Shown here piece by piece: positions 1 through 8,069 of a DNA stretch of 64,000 bases. Position 1 is the stretch's first letter; each line of letters opens with the position of its first letter. The notes under the pieces are model-generated. The model saw only the letters and a program-made list of their open reading frames with translations. It was not told the DNA's origin and searched no databases. A program made the position numbers and the translations under genes. The DNA lies in contig NZ_FWXK01000002.1 of the NCBI RefSeq assembly GCF_900176325.1, forward strand, positions 62,001 through 126,000. Reading direction: 5' to 3'. The DNA comes from Aerococcus suis. GTDB taxonomy: Bacteria; Bacillota; Bacilli; Lactobacillales; Aerococcaceae.

Positions 1-110
1 TTCAAATCACCTTATTATAGCAAATTGGGGGAGATAAGAGAAATGACGAGAACGATTTTAAGCAAAATGTAATAAATTATTGGATTAACAGTAGAGTGGA
101 GCAACAAAGG

Positions 111-139
111 TAGACATTGATGGATATTTAGTGTAATAT
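111..139 (+). promoter_or_regulatory. Putative promoter of tig
   Basis: TAGACA at 111-116 and TAATAT at 134-139 are separated by 17 bases, close to a housekeeping sigma consensus. The start of transcription would be near 146, just before a stem-loop. Called by eye only. Confidence 0.45.
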
Positions 140-150
140 GTGATGATGTG

Positions 151-174
151 AGGATTACGACTTGAGGTAATCCT
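151..174 (+). other. Stem-loop in the tig leader
   Basis: AGGATTAC (151-158) and GTAATCCT (167-174) form a perfect 8-bp inverted repeat with an 8-base loop. No T-run follows, so it is not an intrinsic terminator. Lying at the 5' end of the predicted transcript, it could protect the mRNA or be a protein site. Function unknown. Confidence 0.4.
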
Positions 175-209
175 ATTTCAATTAATTAATGTATGTTAGG
201 GGAATTTAA

Positions 210-1490
210 ATGACTGTAAATTTTGAAAAAACAGCGACAAATGAAGGTGTTTTACATTTTACCATTGAACATGACAAAGCTTTAAAAGCTATGAAACAAG
301 CTTACAAACGAATCCAAAAAGACGTGGCTTTACCAGGTTTCCGTAAAGGTAAAGTAACATATAAAATGTTTACACAAATGTATGGAGAAGCTAGTCTTTA
401 TGAAGATGCTTTAAACTTATTATTACCTGTTGAATATCCAAAAGCTGTTGAAGAAGCAGACGTTGATGTTGTTGCACAACCACAAATTGATATTGAAGAT
501 ATTCAAAAAGGAAAAGACTGGAAAATTGCTGCAAAAGTAGCTACTAAACCTGCTGTTAAATTAGGTGAATACAAAGATTTAGAAGTTTCTAAACAAGACC
601 GTGAAGTTACCGATGAAGAAGTTGACCAACGTTTAGCTGCAGCTCAAAGTCGTTTAAGCGAATTAGTGCTTAAAGAAGAACCAGCTGAAAAAGGTGACAC
701 TGTTGTCATTGATTACGAAGGCTTCAAAGATGGTGAAGCTTTTGAAGGCGGACAAGCTGATAACTACTCATTAGAACTTGGATCTGATTCATTTATTCCA
801 GGCTTTGAAGATCAATTAATCGGAGCTAAAGAAGGCGATGAAGTTGAAGTTAAACTATCATTCCCTGAAGATTACCCAGCAGAAGACTTAGCTGGACAAC
901 CAGTTGTCTTCCAAGTTAAAGTTCATGAAGTAAAAGAAAAAGAAGTTCCTGAATTAGATGATGAATTTGCTAAAGATGTTGACGATGAAGTGGAAACTTT
1001 AGACGAACTTAAAGCAAAATATCGCAAAGAACTTGAAGAAAATAAAGAAGCACAAGCAACTGAAGCAGTAGAAGAAGAAGCTTTACGTAAAGCTGTTGAA
1101 AATGCTGAAATTGAAGATCTTCCAGAAGCAATGGTTCACGAAGAAGTTCACCGTCAAATGGAACATTACTTAAATGAAATGCAACGTCAAGGAATTTCTC
1201 CTGAATTATTCTATCAAATTACAGGAACATCTGAAGAAGACTTACATAAACGTTTTGAAGAAGACGCAGATGTTCGTGTGAAAACAAACTTAATTTTAGA
1301 ACAAATTGTAGCTGATGAAAATCTTGAAGCTAACGACGAAGATGTTGAAAATGAAATCAAATCATTAGCTGATACTTATAATATGGAAGAAGATAAAGTT
1401 CGCGAAGTCGTAACCAAAGATATGTTACAAAATGACATTGCATTGAAAAAAGCAATGGACATGATTACGAAATCAGCTAAAGAAGTTTAA
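210..1490 (+). CDS. tig: Trigger factor (ribosome-associated chaperone, PPIase)
   Basis: Trigger factor binds the ribosome near the exit tunnel and shields nascent chains; its middle domain is an FKBP-type prolyl isomerase. The protein is 426 aa, the usual length. The ribosome-docking signature PGFRKGK is at residues 42-48, the FKBP-like domain lies roughly at 160-245, and a long acidic and helical C-terminal part forms the substrate cradle. The ATG has a GGGGAA Shine-Dalgarno 4-5 bases upstream. It is followed by a strong terminator and then clpX, the conserved tig-clpX order of Lactobacillales, which links folding and degradation. Nothing looks truncated. Confidence 0.97.
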   Translation: MTVNFEKTATNEGVLHFTIEHDKALKAMKQAYKRIQKDVALPGFRKGKVTYKMFTQMYGEASLYEDALNLLLPVEYPKAVEEADVDVVAQPQIDIEDIQKGKDWKIAAKVATKPAVKLGEYKDLEVSKQDREVTDEEVDQRLAAAQSRLSELVLKEEPAEKGDTVVIDYEGFKDGEAFEGGQADNYSLELGSDSFIPGFEDQLIGAKEGDEVEVKLSFPEDYPAEDLAGQPVVFQVKVHEVKEKEVPELDDEFAKDVDDEVETLDELKAKYRKELEENKEAQATEAVEEEALRKAVENAEIEDLPEAMVHEEVHRQMEHYLNEMQRQGISPELFYQITGTSEEDLHKRFEEDADVRVKTNLILEQIVADENLEANDEDVENEIKSLADTYNMEEDKVREVVTKDMLQNDIALKKAMDMITKSAKEV

Positions 1491-1514
1491 TCTTAGTTTA
1501 TTATGAAATGTGAG

Positions 1515-1556
1515 GAGAACTTGGAGTTGTTAAAATTGACTTCAAGTTCTCTTTTT
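1515..1556 (+). terminator. Intrinsic terminator after tig
   Basis: GAGAACTTG pairs with CAAGTTCTC across an AT-rich loop, followed by TTTTT (1552-1556). A possible clpX promoter (TTGACT 1536-1541, TAAAAA 1558-1563, 16-base spacer) overlaps its right arm. Confidence 0.8.
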
Positions 1557-1595
1557 GTAAAAATAGGAAAACGGAAATGAAAGGAGAATTGCCGA

Positions 1596-2861
1596 ATGTA
1601 TAATGATGATTCAACAACTATTCACTGTTCCTTTTGTGGCAAGTCTCAAGAACAAGTCGATAAATTAATTGCAGGGCCAGAAGTGTATATTTGCAATGAA
1701 TGTGTCGCGTTATGTCAAGAAATAATTGATGAAGAATTACATAATGAAAGTCAAGAATATCAACCAATGATGGAGCCACCTAAGCCGACTGAAATTTATC
1801 GTATATTAAATGATTATGTCATCGGTCAGGAAATGGCAAAACGATCCTTATCAGTTGCCGTTTATAACCATTATAAACGTGTTAACGCAAACCTCAGTCA
1901 TGAGGTGGCAGACGATGAGAATGTCGATTTACAAAAAAGTAATATTTTATTAGTTGGTCCAACTGGCTCAGGTAAAACTTACCTTGCTCAAACCTTAGCC
2001 AAAATTATTGATGTGCCGTTTGCAATTGCCGATGCAACCACTTTGACAGAAGCAGGGTATGTTGGCGAAGATGTTGAAAATATTCTAGTGAAACTTTTAC
2101 AAGCTGCTGACTATGATGTTGAAAGAGCCCAACGAGGCATTATCTATGTCGATGAAATTGATAAAATTGCACGGAAATCTGAAAATGTTTCAATTACTCG
2201 TGATGTGAGTGGTGAAGGAGTTCAACAAGCACTACTTAAAATTTTAGAAGGAACTGAAGCAAGTGTTCCTCCCCAAGGTGGACGGAAACATCCTAATCAA
2301 GAACTCATCCAAATTGATACGACCAATATTTTATTTATTGTTGGCGGTGCTTTTGATGGTATTGAAAGTATTATTAAAGAGCGCCTTGGAGAACGTGTGA
2401 TTGGTTTTGGTCAAGCTAATGAAAACAAAAAATTTGATGACCAAGACTCTATTTTGAGCCATGCTATTCCAGAAGATTTACAAAATTTTGGCTTAATTCC
2501 TGAATTTATTGGTCGGTTACCTGTAATGGCTAATTTAAGTAAATTAACGAAAGAAGATTTAGTTCAAATTTTAACAGGTCCTAAAAATGCGCTGGTTAAA
2601 CAATATCAACAATTGCTAGCGATGGATGATGTGACCTTAGAATTTTCAAGTGATGCTCTAGATGCTATTGCTCAAAAAGCATTAGATCGTAAAACAGGAG
2701 CACGGGGATTACGATCAATTATTGAAGAATCTATGTTAGATGTGATGTTTGAGATTCCGGAACGTGATGATGTTTCTAAAGTTATTATTACTGAAGAAAC
2801 CGTTAACGAGAACGCAAAACCAGAGTTATTGGATGCTGACGATAATCATTTAGAAGGTTAG
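1596..2861 (+). CDS. clpX: ClpX, ATPase subunit of the ClpXP protease
   Basis: ClpX is a hexameric AAA+ unfoldase that feeds substrates to ClpP. Visible in order: an N-terminal zinc-binding domain with C11, C14, C33 and C36; Walker A GPTGSGKT at 121-128; the GYVG pore loop near 154-157; Walker B ending VDEID near 185-189; the RKH pore loop; and an IGFG loop near 268-272, the docking loop for ClpP. At 421 aa it is full length. The AAGGAGA site sits upstream of the ATG. clpP is not in this window. Monocistronic between two terminators. Confidence 0.97.
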   Translation: MYNDDSTTIHCSFCGKSQEQVDKLIAGPEVYICNECVALCQEIIDEELHNESQEYQPMMEPPKPTEIYRILNDYVIGQEMAKRSLSVAVYNHYKRVNANLSHEVADDENVDLQKSNILLVGPTGSGKTYLAQTLAKIIDVPFAIADATTLTEAGYVGEDVENILVKLLQAADYDVERAQRGIIYVDEIDKIARKSENVSITRDVSGEGVQQALLKILEGTEASVPPQGGRKHPNQELIQIDTTNILFIVGGAFDGIESIIKERLGERVIGFGQANENKKFDDQDSILSHAIPEDLQNFGLIPEFIGRLPVMANLSKLTKEDLVQILTGPKNALVKQYQQLLAMDDVTLEFSSDALDAIAQKALDRKTGARGLRSIIEESMLDVMFEIPERDDVSKVIITEETVNENAKPELLDADDNHLEG

Positions 2862-2879
2862 AACGCAATGAGTGTATAA

Positions 2880-2904
2880 GGCTGGGATATATCCCAGCCT
2901 TTCT
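2880..2904 (+). terminator. Intrinsic terminator after clpX
   Basis: GGCTGGGA and TCCCAGCC form a perfect 8-bp stem around TATA, followed by TTTCT. The same stem sequence is reused in the terminator at 61344-61370. Confidence 0.8.
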
Positions 2905-2936
2905 ACATTTGATTAATTGAAAAATGAGGAGGACTT

Positions 2937-3533
2937 ATGCATATACAAAATGTTGAGTTTTTAGTTAGTGCGGTATCACCTGCACAATACCCAGAACCTC
3001 TTATCCCTGAGATTGCTTTAGCTGGGCGATCTAATGTGGGGAAAAGTTCATTTATCAACGCGATGATTAATCGAAAAAAATTAGCCCGTACATCAAGTAA
3101 ACCAGGTAAGACACAACAATTAAATTATTACCAAGTTGAAGATTGGTTTTACTTTGTAGACGTTCCTGGCTATGGATATGCGAAAGTAAGCAAAAAAGAA
3201 AAAGGCAAATGGGCAAATATGCTGCAAACTTACTTTAGCGAACGGGAAAACTTAGAATTGGCTTTATTAATTGTTGACTTTAGACATAAACCAACCAAAG
3301 ATGATATTGCGATGAAAGATTTTTTTGTTCATTATAATATCCCTTATTTTGTCATTGCGACAAAAACCGACAAAGTGAAAAAAAGTCAATGGTCAAAACA
3401 TATGAGTGAAATATATCGGACACTAAATTTAGAAACGGTTGACCAAATATTACCTTTTTCGGCAGAAACAAAAGAAGGTCGTGAAGAGGCATGGGAAATT
3501 ATAACGGACGTTTTACAAGGTGCATTTGACTAA
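2937..3533 (+). CDS. engB: Ribosome biogenesis GTPase EngB/YsxC
   Basis: EngB is a small essential GTPase needed for late assembly of the 50S subunit. The 198-aa protein is a single G domain: G1 GRSNVGKS at 30-37, G3 DVPG at 75-78 and G4 TKTD at 142-145, giving guanine specificity. Family length is about 195-210 aa. The start has an AGGAGGA site 4-6 bases upstream of the ATG. It follows clpX, a widespread gene order, and is separated from dnaG by 70 bases holding a promoter. Confidence 0.96.
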   Translation: MHIQNVEFLVSAVSPAQYPEPLIPEIALAGRSNVGKSSFINAMINRKKLARTSSKPGKTQQLNYYQVEDWFYFVDVPGYGYAKVSKKEKGKWANMLQTYFSERENLELALLIVDFRHKPTKDDIAMKDFFVHYNIPYFVIATKTDKVKKSQWSKHMSEIYRTLNLETVDQILPFSAETKEGREEAWEIITDVLQGAFD

Positions 3534-3544
3534 TAGGATTCAGC

Positions 3545-3573
3545 TTGCAAAATACCGTGATTTTTAATATAGT
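3545..3573 (+). promoter_or_regulatory. Putative promoter of dnaG-rpoD
   Basis: TTGCAA (3545-3550) and TATAGT (3568-3573) are 17 bases apart, in the only gap before dnaG. There is no terminator between dnaG and rpoD, so the pair probably forms the core of the macromolecular synthesis operon from this promoter. Confidence 0.5.
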
Positions 3574-3607
3574 TAACAATGAGTTTTGCTGAAAAGTAGG
3601 TGTGATA

Positions 3608-5452
3608 ATGGCACAGCGAATTCCTGAAGAAACTGTTGATTATATTAGAGAAGAAACGAATATATTAGATATTGTTTCTCAATATGTCGATTTACAAAAA
3701 CGAGGGCAAAACTATTTTGGATTTTGTCCTTTTCATGACGAACGGACACCTTCTTTTTCAGTCAGTGAAAATAAGCAAATTTTTCATTGTTTTAGTTGCG
3801 GTAGGGGAGGAAATGCTTACCGCTTTCTAATGGATTTAGAGGGCTACTCTTTCCCAGAAGCGGTTAAAAAAGTTGCTGAATTAGGGAATGTATCGACTGA
3901 TTATGATTGGAATCAATTGAATCAATCCTCAAAACAATCTATGTTTACGGAAAGTCAAGAAAAATCATTAGCCATTCATCAGCAATTAACAGAATATTAT
4001 CATTATATCCTGACAACTACCAAAGCTGGACAATCTGGAATGGATTATTTAGAGAAACGCGGATTATCACTAGATACTATTCGTACTTATCGCATTGGTG
4101 TGGCTCCTAATGATGGTGAAATTACTGCCAATTTTTTAAGAAACCAGGGTTTTACAGATGATGAATTATTTAATTCGGGAGTCTTTAGTGGTGTATCAGA
4201 GCGACTACATGATCGTTTTAGAGGACGAATCGTTTTTCCACTATCGAACGAAAGAGGAAACGTCTGCGGCTTTTCAGGTCGTTTATTTACTGATGGAGAT
4301 GACCAACAACCAAAATATTTAAATAGTCCTGAAACAGATATTTTCCATAAAAGGGAATTTTTATTTAATTTAAATATTGCTAAAGAAGATGTGCGCAAAG
4401 CGAAGGAATTCGTTCTATATGAAGGATTTATGGATGTCATTTCTGCGGCTAATATTGGCTTAAAAAATGGTATTGCTTCAATGGGAACGAGTTTAACAGC
4501 TGAACAAATTCAAAAGCTGAATCATTACACGAAACAAATAGTCATCGCCTATGATGGCGATCAACCTGGTCAAAAAGCTACAAAACGAGCAATTGAATTG
4601 ATTCATGAAGAAAAGCCATCATTGAAGCAGATGGTTTTACAATTTCCTAATCAATTGGATCCCGATGAGTTTATTCAACATTATGGTGGCGACCGTTATC
4701 GTCAATTTGTATCAGAGCAGCGCGTGTCGATTATTCACTTCTATCGCAATTATTATAAACAACTATATTCTTTAGATGATGATCAGGGGAAAGTTGATTA
4801 TACAAATAAAATGTTGCAAGTGGTTAATCAACAAGTGAGTCCCCTTGAACAGGCTGTTGCTATTAATGACATTTCTGCTGATACTGGAATCAATGAAGAA
4901 GTGCTGAATGAGCAACTTGCTGCGATGCCTGAGAATGGTAGTAATAACAGTGAAATTACCAGTCATTCACCAGTAACCTTTAATCAGACAATAAATCAAC
5001 CAACTGAAAAAAATTATAGTTTGACGCAAAAAAGTGAATTAGTTTTGTTAAATCGTTTATTTTATCATCAAGAGTTGATTGATGTTTTACCAGAATTAGT
5101 GACAAATTTTCATTTTGACACACCGATTATGGAAACCATTTATTTATTATGGCAAGAATATGTTAATGCTAATGAGAATCCCAATCCTGAAGAGTTCTTA
5201 CAAACTTTAACGGGTCAAGAAGAACAAAGTAAGGTCGTTGAAGCGATGACAATTGACTTACCGAAAGAAGTGAGTGAGAGGGAGATTAGTGATTTAGTGT
5301 TTCATATTGTGACAGAATCTGATTTAAATCAACAATTGGCGGCAATAGATAAGCAACTTGCCGTTGCCAAATCTTTGGATGATTTTGCGCAATTAAGTGA
5401 TTTAAATATGAAAAAAATAGAAATAATGAAACAATTGAAAAATAAAAATTGA
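3608..5452 (+). CDS. dnaG: DNA primase DnaG
   Basis: DnaG makes the RNA primers for replication. The N-terminal CHC2 zinc domain shows C40, H43, C61 and C64. The catalytic TOPRIM core follows, with the conserved glutamate in YEGFMD near residue 272 and the acidic cluster in YDGD near 314. The C-terminal 200 residues are the less conserved helicase-binding part. I chose ATG 3608, 7 bases after AGG, over an in-frame GTG at 3602 that has no room for a Shine-Dalgarno. The protein is 614 aa, normal for Firmicutes. The stop is 14 bases before the rpoD start, so the two genes are coupled. Confidence 0.96.
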   Translation: MAQRIPEETVDYIREETNILDIVSQYVDLQKRGQNYFGFCPFHDERTPSFSVSENKQIFHCFSCGRGGNAYRFLMDLEGYSFPEAVKKVAELGNVSTDYDWNQLNQSSKQSMFTESQEKSLAIHQQLTEYYHYILTTTKAGQSGMDYLEKRGLSLDTIRTYRIGVAPNDGEITANFLRNQGFTDDELFNSGVFSGVSERLHDRFRGRIVFPLSNERGNVCGFSGRLFTDGDDQQPKYLNSPETDIFHKREFLFNLNIAKEDVRKAKEFVLYEGFMDVISAANIGLKNGIASMGTSLTAEQIQKLNHYTKQIVIAYDGDQPGQKATKRAIELIHEEKPSLKQMVLQFPNQLDPDEFIQHYGGDRYRQFVSEQRVSIIHFYRNYYKQLYSLDDDQGKVDYTNKMLQVVNQQVSPLEQAVAINDISADTGINEEVLNEQLAAMPENGSNNSEITSHSPVTFNQTINQPTEKNYSLTQKSELVLLNRLFYHQELIDVLPELVTNFHFDTPIMETIYLLWQEYVNANENPNPEEFLQTLTGQEEQSKVVEAMTIDLPKEVSEREISDLVFHIVTESDLNQQLAAIDKQLAVAKSLDDFAQLSDLNMKKIEIMKQLKNKN

Positions 5453-5466
5453 TAGGAGTCGGTTGC

Positions 5467-6567
5467 ATGAGTAAAGCAAAAGTAGACGGACTAACGTTAA
5501 ATCAAGCGACAAAGAAATTAATTGCTGAGAAAAAAACTTTAGGACAAATTAACTATAAAGAGCTTAGTGATAAAATTGCTCATAAATACATGTTAGACGA
5601 TAAACAAATTGATAAGTTAATTTCCGACTTTGAAGATAAAGGTGTCGCTGTTGTTGATGACGATGGTGGACCAACGAAACGGCAATTAAAAAATGAAGAC
5701 GATAAACCGAAAGATGATACTTTAGTTCCTTCTGATGTAAAAATTAATGATCCCGTTCGGATGTATTTAAAAGAAATTGGTCGAGTGGATTTGTTAAATG
5801 CTGATGAAGAGGTTGCTCTAGCGAAAAGAATTGAAGAAGGGGATCCTGTTGCTAAGCAAGAATTAGCCGAAGCCAACTTACGGTTGGTTGTTTCGATTGC
5901 CAAACGCTATGTTGGTCGGGGAATGTCTTTCTTAGATCTTATTCAAGAAGGAAATATGGGTCTAATGAAAGCTGTGGAAAAATTTGACTACACTAAAGGA
6001 TTCAAGTTCTCTACATATGCTACTTGGTGGATTCGTCAAGCGATTACTCGGGCGATTGCCGATCAAGCACGTACGATTCGTATTCCGGTTCACATGGTTG
6101 AAACGATTAATAAATTAGTCCGGATTCAACGGCAATTATTACAAGATTTAGGTCGCGAACCAACACCGGAAGAAATTGGTGCTGAAATGGACTTACCAAC
6201 GGAAAAAGTCCGTAATATTCTAAAAATTGCTCAAGAACCAGTGTCATTAGAAACGCCAATTGGTGAGGAAGACGATTCCCATTTAGGCGACTTCATTGAA
6301 GATCAAGAAGCAACTAGTCCTGAAGATCATACCTCTCAAGAGTTATTAAAAGAACAACTAAGTGAGGTACTTGATACCTTAACCGATCGGGAAGAGAATG
6401 TTTTACGTTTACGTTTTGGTTTAGAAGACGGACAATCCAAAACGTTAGAACAAGTCGGACAACAATTTGGTGTTACTCGGGAACGGATTCGTCAAATCGA
6501 AGCCAAAGCACTACGTAAATTGCGCCATCCATCCCGTTCAAAACAATTAAAAGACTTTTTAGATTAA
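5467..6567 (+). CDS. rpoD: Primary RNA polymerase sigma factor RpoD/SigA
   Basis: This is the housekeeping sigma factor. Region 1.2 begins at [11 protein letters not shown] (about residue 95). Regions 2.1-2.4 carry the [10 protein letters not shown] and [10 protein letters not shown] motifs that melt and read the -10 element. Region 4 ends with a helix-turn-helix ([15 protein letters not shown], from about residue 338) that reads the -35. At 366 aa it has the short region 1 typical of Firmicutes. I start it at ATG 5467 because TAGGAG lies 8 bases upstream; an earlier in-frame TTG at 5449 has no ribosome site. Co-transcribed with dnaG. Confidence 0.97.
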   Translation: MSKAKVDGLTLNQATKKLIAEKKTLGQINYKELSDKIAHKYMLDDKQIDKLISDFEDKGVAVVDDDGGPTKRQLKNEDDKPKDDTLVPSDVKINDPVRMYLKEIGRVDLLNADEEVALAKRIEEGDPVAKQELAEANLRLVVSIAKRYVGRGMSFLDLIQEGNMGLMKAVEKFDYTKGFKFSTYATWWIRQAITRAIADQARTIRIPVHMVETINKLVRIQRQLLQDLGREPTPEEIGAEMDLPTEKVRNILKIAQEPVSLETPIGEEDDSHLGDFIEDQEATSPEDHTSQELLKEQLSEVLDTLTDREENVLRLRFGLEDGQSKTLEQVGQQFGVTRERIRQIEAKALRKLRHPSRSKQLKDFLD

Positions 6568-6571
6568 GAAG

Positions 6572-6599
6572 AAGAGGTAAGTTTAGCTTACCTCTTTTT
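6572..6599 (+). terminator. Intrinsic terminator after rpoD
   Basis: GAGGTAAG (6574-6581) pairs with CTTACCTC (6587-6594) and is followed by TTTTT. It ends the dnaG-rpoD unit. Confidence 0.85.
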
Positions 6600-6646
6600 C
6601 ATTACTAACATTCGAAATTATCAAAAGTGGAAACAATCAGGTAAAT

Positions 6647-6715
6647 TAAAAAAGAGATATCCATCGTTCCTACCGCAGATGAACTCTGTTTCAAGGGGAA
6701 CTAGAATATCTCTCT
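6647..6715 (-). ncRNA. Candidate ~69-nt small structured RNA
   Basis: Read on the minus strand, a promoter-like pair is followed within about 7 bases by a compact fold that ends in TTTTTT. The outer stem is AGAGATAT/ATATCTCT (6706-6713 with 6653-6660), the middle stem GTTCC/GGAAC (6697-6701 with 6666-6670) and the apical stem CAGA/TCTG with a 5-base loop. The whole transcript would be one nested hairpin with its own terminator. I do not recognise it as 6S, SRP, tmRNA or a known riboswitch. It could instead be only a terminator for minus-strand readthrough from tRNA-Thr. Confidence 0.4.
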
Positions 6716-6721
6716 TTCACA

Positions 6722-6750
6722 ATTATATATAAAGTAAATGTGGGTGAAAA
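6722..6750 (-). promoter_or_regulatory. Putative promoter of the minus-strand small RNA
   Basis: On the minus strand TTTTCA (complement of 6745-6750) and a perfect TATAAT (complement of 6722-6727) are 17 bases apart. The -35 matches only four of six consensus bases. Confidence 0.4.
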
Positions 6751-6762
6751 CTAATTAGTCAT

Positions 6763-6924
6763 ATGTTGGAAATAATTATTATGTCTAGAGAACCATTTAA
6801 TCAGTTTTGATGGTTAATTAATGCCTTTTTAGGTGTTGGATTATTTGTCTTAATCATTACTGGACGAATCTTTTTATACGCTTTGATTAAGGTAATAAAA
6901 AGTATGGGTATAAACTTTGAATGA
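6763..6924 (+). pseudogene. Interrupted small hydrophobic reading frame
   Basis: From ATG 6763 the frame reads 15 codons, meets TGA at 6808-6810, then stays open for 37 more codons to TGA 6922-6924. The part after the internal stop is strongly hydrophobic (FLGVGLFVLIITGRIFLYA) with a basic tail, like one membrane helix. There is no usable start after the stop and only a weak ribosome site before the first ATG. The simplest reading is a decayed small membrane-protein gene in which TGG became TGA. A spurious frame in an AT-rich gap is possible. I do not recognise a family. Confidence 0.3.
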
Positions 6925-6944
6925 CACTTTTTTCATGATATACT
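6917..6944 (+). promoter_or_regulatory. Putative promoter of the plus-strand small RNA
   Basis: TTGAAT (6917-6922) and TATACT (6939-6944) are 16 bases apart. No coding frame with a ribosome site lies between it and the downstream terminator. Confidence 0.45.
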
Positions 6945-6950
6945 TAAGCC

Positions 6951-7064
6951 ATATTAAGAGGGGAAGTTTAAACTTCCCACTCAATGGTCCACTCAAAGGT
7001 TATTACAAGTAATGCGACTTTTATTGTTAGCTTGTGATTAACCTTTGAGTTTTCTTATGTTTTT
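6951..7064 (+). ncRNA. Candidate ~115-nt small RNA with 5' hairpin and terminator
   Basis: A promoter-like pair is followed by two strong hairpins and a T-rich tail. Hairpin 1 is the perfect 18-base palindrome at 6961-6978, with a bulged GAG/CTC extension. Hairpin 2 pairs 12 bases at 6991-7002 with 7039-7050 and continues after a small internal loop with ACAAG/CTTGT. It is followed by a T-rich stretch at 7051-7064. The longest ATG frame inside is 17 codons with no Shine-Dalgarno, so this looks non-coding. I do not recognise the family. Confidence 0.45.
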
Positions 7065-7116
7065 GCATTAATTTTGCACTGTACTACTCACATCACTACT
7101 ATATCAACAACAAAAA

Positions 7117-7189
7117 TGCCGGATGCAGGATTTGAACCTGTGACCCCCGCATTACGAATGCGATGCTCTACCAACTGAGCTAATCCGGC
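7117..7189 (-). tRNA. tRNA-Thr (anticodon CGT)
   Basis: On the minus strand a full cloverleaf starts GCCGGAT-TA-GCTC. The anticodon loop is TTCGTAA, so anticodon CGT reads ACG. The acceptor stem GCCGGAT/ATCCGGC is perfect, with discriminator A. CCA is not encoded. The T stem has one A-C mismatch at its base. No clear hairpin terminator follows directly, only a short T-run. Confidence 0.95.
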
Positions 7190-7208
7190 ATATTAAACAA
7201 CATAAATT

Positions 7209-7237
7209 AGTATACGCTTGAATAAGTTAAATGTAAA
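7209..7237 (-). promoter_or_regulatory. Promoter of tRNA-Thr
   Basis: On the minus strand TTTACA (complement of 7232-7237) and TATACT (complement of 7209-7214) are exactly 17 bases apart and about 20 bases before the tRNA. Confidence 0.65.
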
Positions 7238-7317
7238 TACTTCTTTATAAAAAACTAATAAAACTGATTCAGACTATTGAAGTTCATGTAATTTCTTTTC
7301 GCTAGTGGATATCTGTT

Positions 7318-7326
7318 TGTTATAAT
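7318..7326 (+). promoter_or_regulatory. Extended -10 element before trmK
   Basis: TGTTATAAT is a consensus extended -10. No good -35 lies 17 bases upstream. It would drive trmK and the nif3-like gene. Confidence 0.45.
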
Positions 7327-7356
7327 AATCAATAAAACAAATGAGAGAGTGATGAG

Positions 7357-8067
7357 ATGAACGCTAACCAATTATCCAAGCGACTGGCAGCAGCTGCGCG
7401 ATTTGTTCCTAATGATGCCCGTTTAGCAGATATTGGCTCCGATCATGCCTATCTTCCTGTTTACTTAGTCAAGGAAGGAATTATTGATTATGCCATTGCA
7501 GGTGAAGTGGTTGAAGGTCCCTATCAATCTGCGATAACAGAAATTTCTGAGCAGAAACTAACAACTAATATTGAAGCTCGGTTAGGTGATGGGCTTGAAG
7601 TGGTTCAACCAGAAGATCAAATTGATGTCGTAACAATTTGTGGAATGGGTGGCAAATTAATTGCTGAAATCTTAGCGAGAGGATTAAATAACCAACATTT
7701 TAACCAGTTCCCATTGTTAGTGTTACAACCTAATGTTTGGGAACCAGGTTTAAGAAAGTGGCTACTTAATCATCAGTACGATATCGTAGCAGAGACTGTA
7801 GTAGCTGAGCATCATAAATATTATGAGATCATCGTCGCAAAACCAACAGAAACTCCTTCCTCTTGGACGGAAGATGAATTATTATTTGGAAGATTTTCTA
7901 AAAGAACAGCACCAGAAGATTTTAAAGAAAAGTGGCAACATGTCTATGAGCAATATGGCCAAATTTTAAGCCATTTTAAGGAAACGAACAATCAAGAATC
8001 GCTTACTAAAAAGGCTGAAATGATCAATTATCGAAACAAAATTAAGCAATGTTTGGAGGCAGAATAA
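7357..8067 (+). CDS. trmK: tRNA (adenine-N1)-methyltransferase TrmK
   Basis: TrmK methylates adenine 22 in the D arm of some tRNAs using S-adenosylmethionine. The 236-aa protein has the SAM-binding motif ADIGSDHAYLP at residues 24-34, a second conserved stretch TICGMGGKLI near 90, and the C-terminal helical coiled part typical of the family. The ATG has GAGAGTGATGAG upstream. Its stop is two bases before the ATG of the Nif3-like gene, and the pair follows dnaG-rpoD as in many Firmicutes, with the small-RNA/tRNA gap inserted. Confidence 0.93.
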   Translation: MNANQLSKRLAAAARFVPNDARLADIGSDHAYLPVYLVKEGIIDYAIAGEVVEGPYQSAITEISEQKLTTNIEARLGDGLEVVQPEDQIDVVTICGMGGKLIAEILARGLNNQHFNQFPLLVLQPNVWEPGLRKWLLNHQYDIVAETVVAEHHKYYEIIVAKPTETPSSWTEDELLFGRFSKRTAPEDFKEKWQHVYEQYGQILSHFKETNNQESLTKKAEMINYRNKIKQCLEAE

Positions 8068-8069
8068 TT

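Noticed and set aside
2880-2904. The shared GGCTGGGA...TCCCAGCC stem at 2880 and 61344 as a mobile repeat
   Set aside because: Both copies have a T-run, sit just after stop codons and have no flanking duplications. They are ordinary terminators of a type common in Firmicutes.
4087-4440. 117-codon minus-strand frame inside dnaG
   Set aside because: No ribosome site or family match, and dnaG is intact in the forward frame.
6961-7050. T-box or riboswitch for trmK
   Set aside because: No T-box core sequence and no known aptamer pattern. The tRNA-Thr gene on the opposite strand and 300 bases lie between it and trmK.
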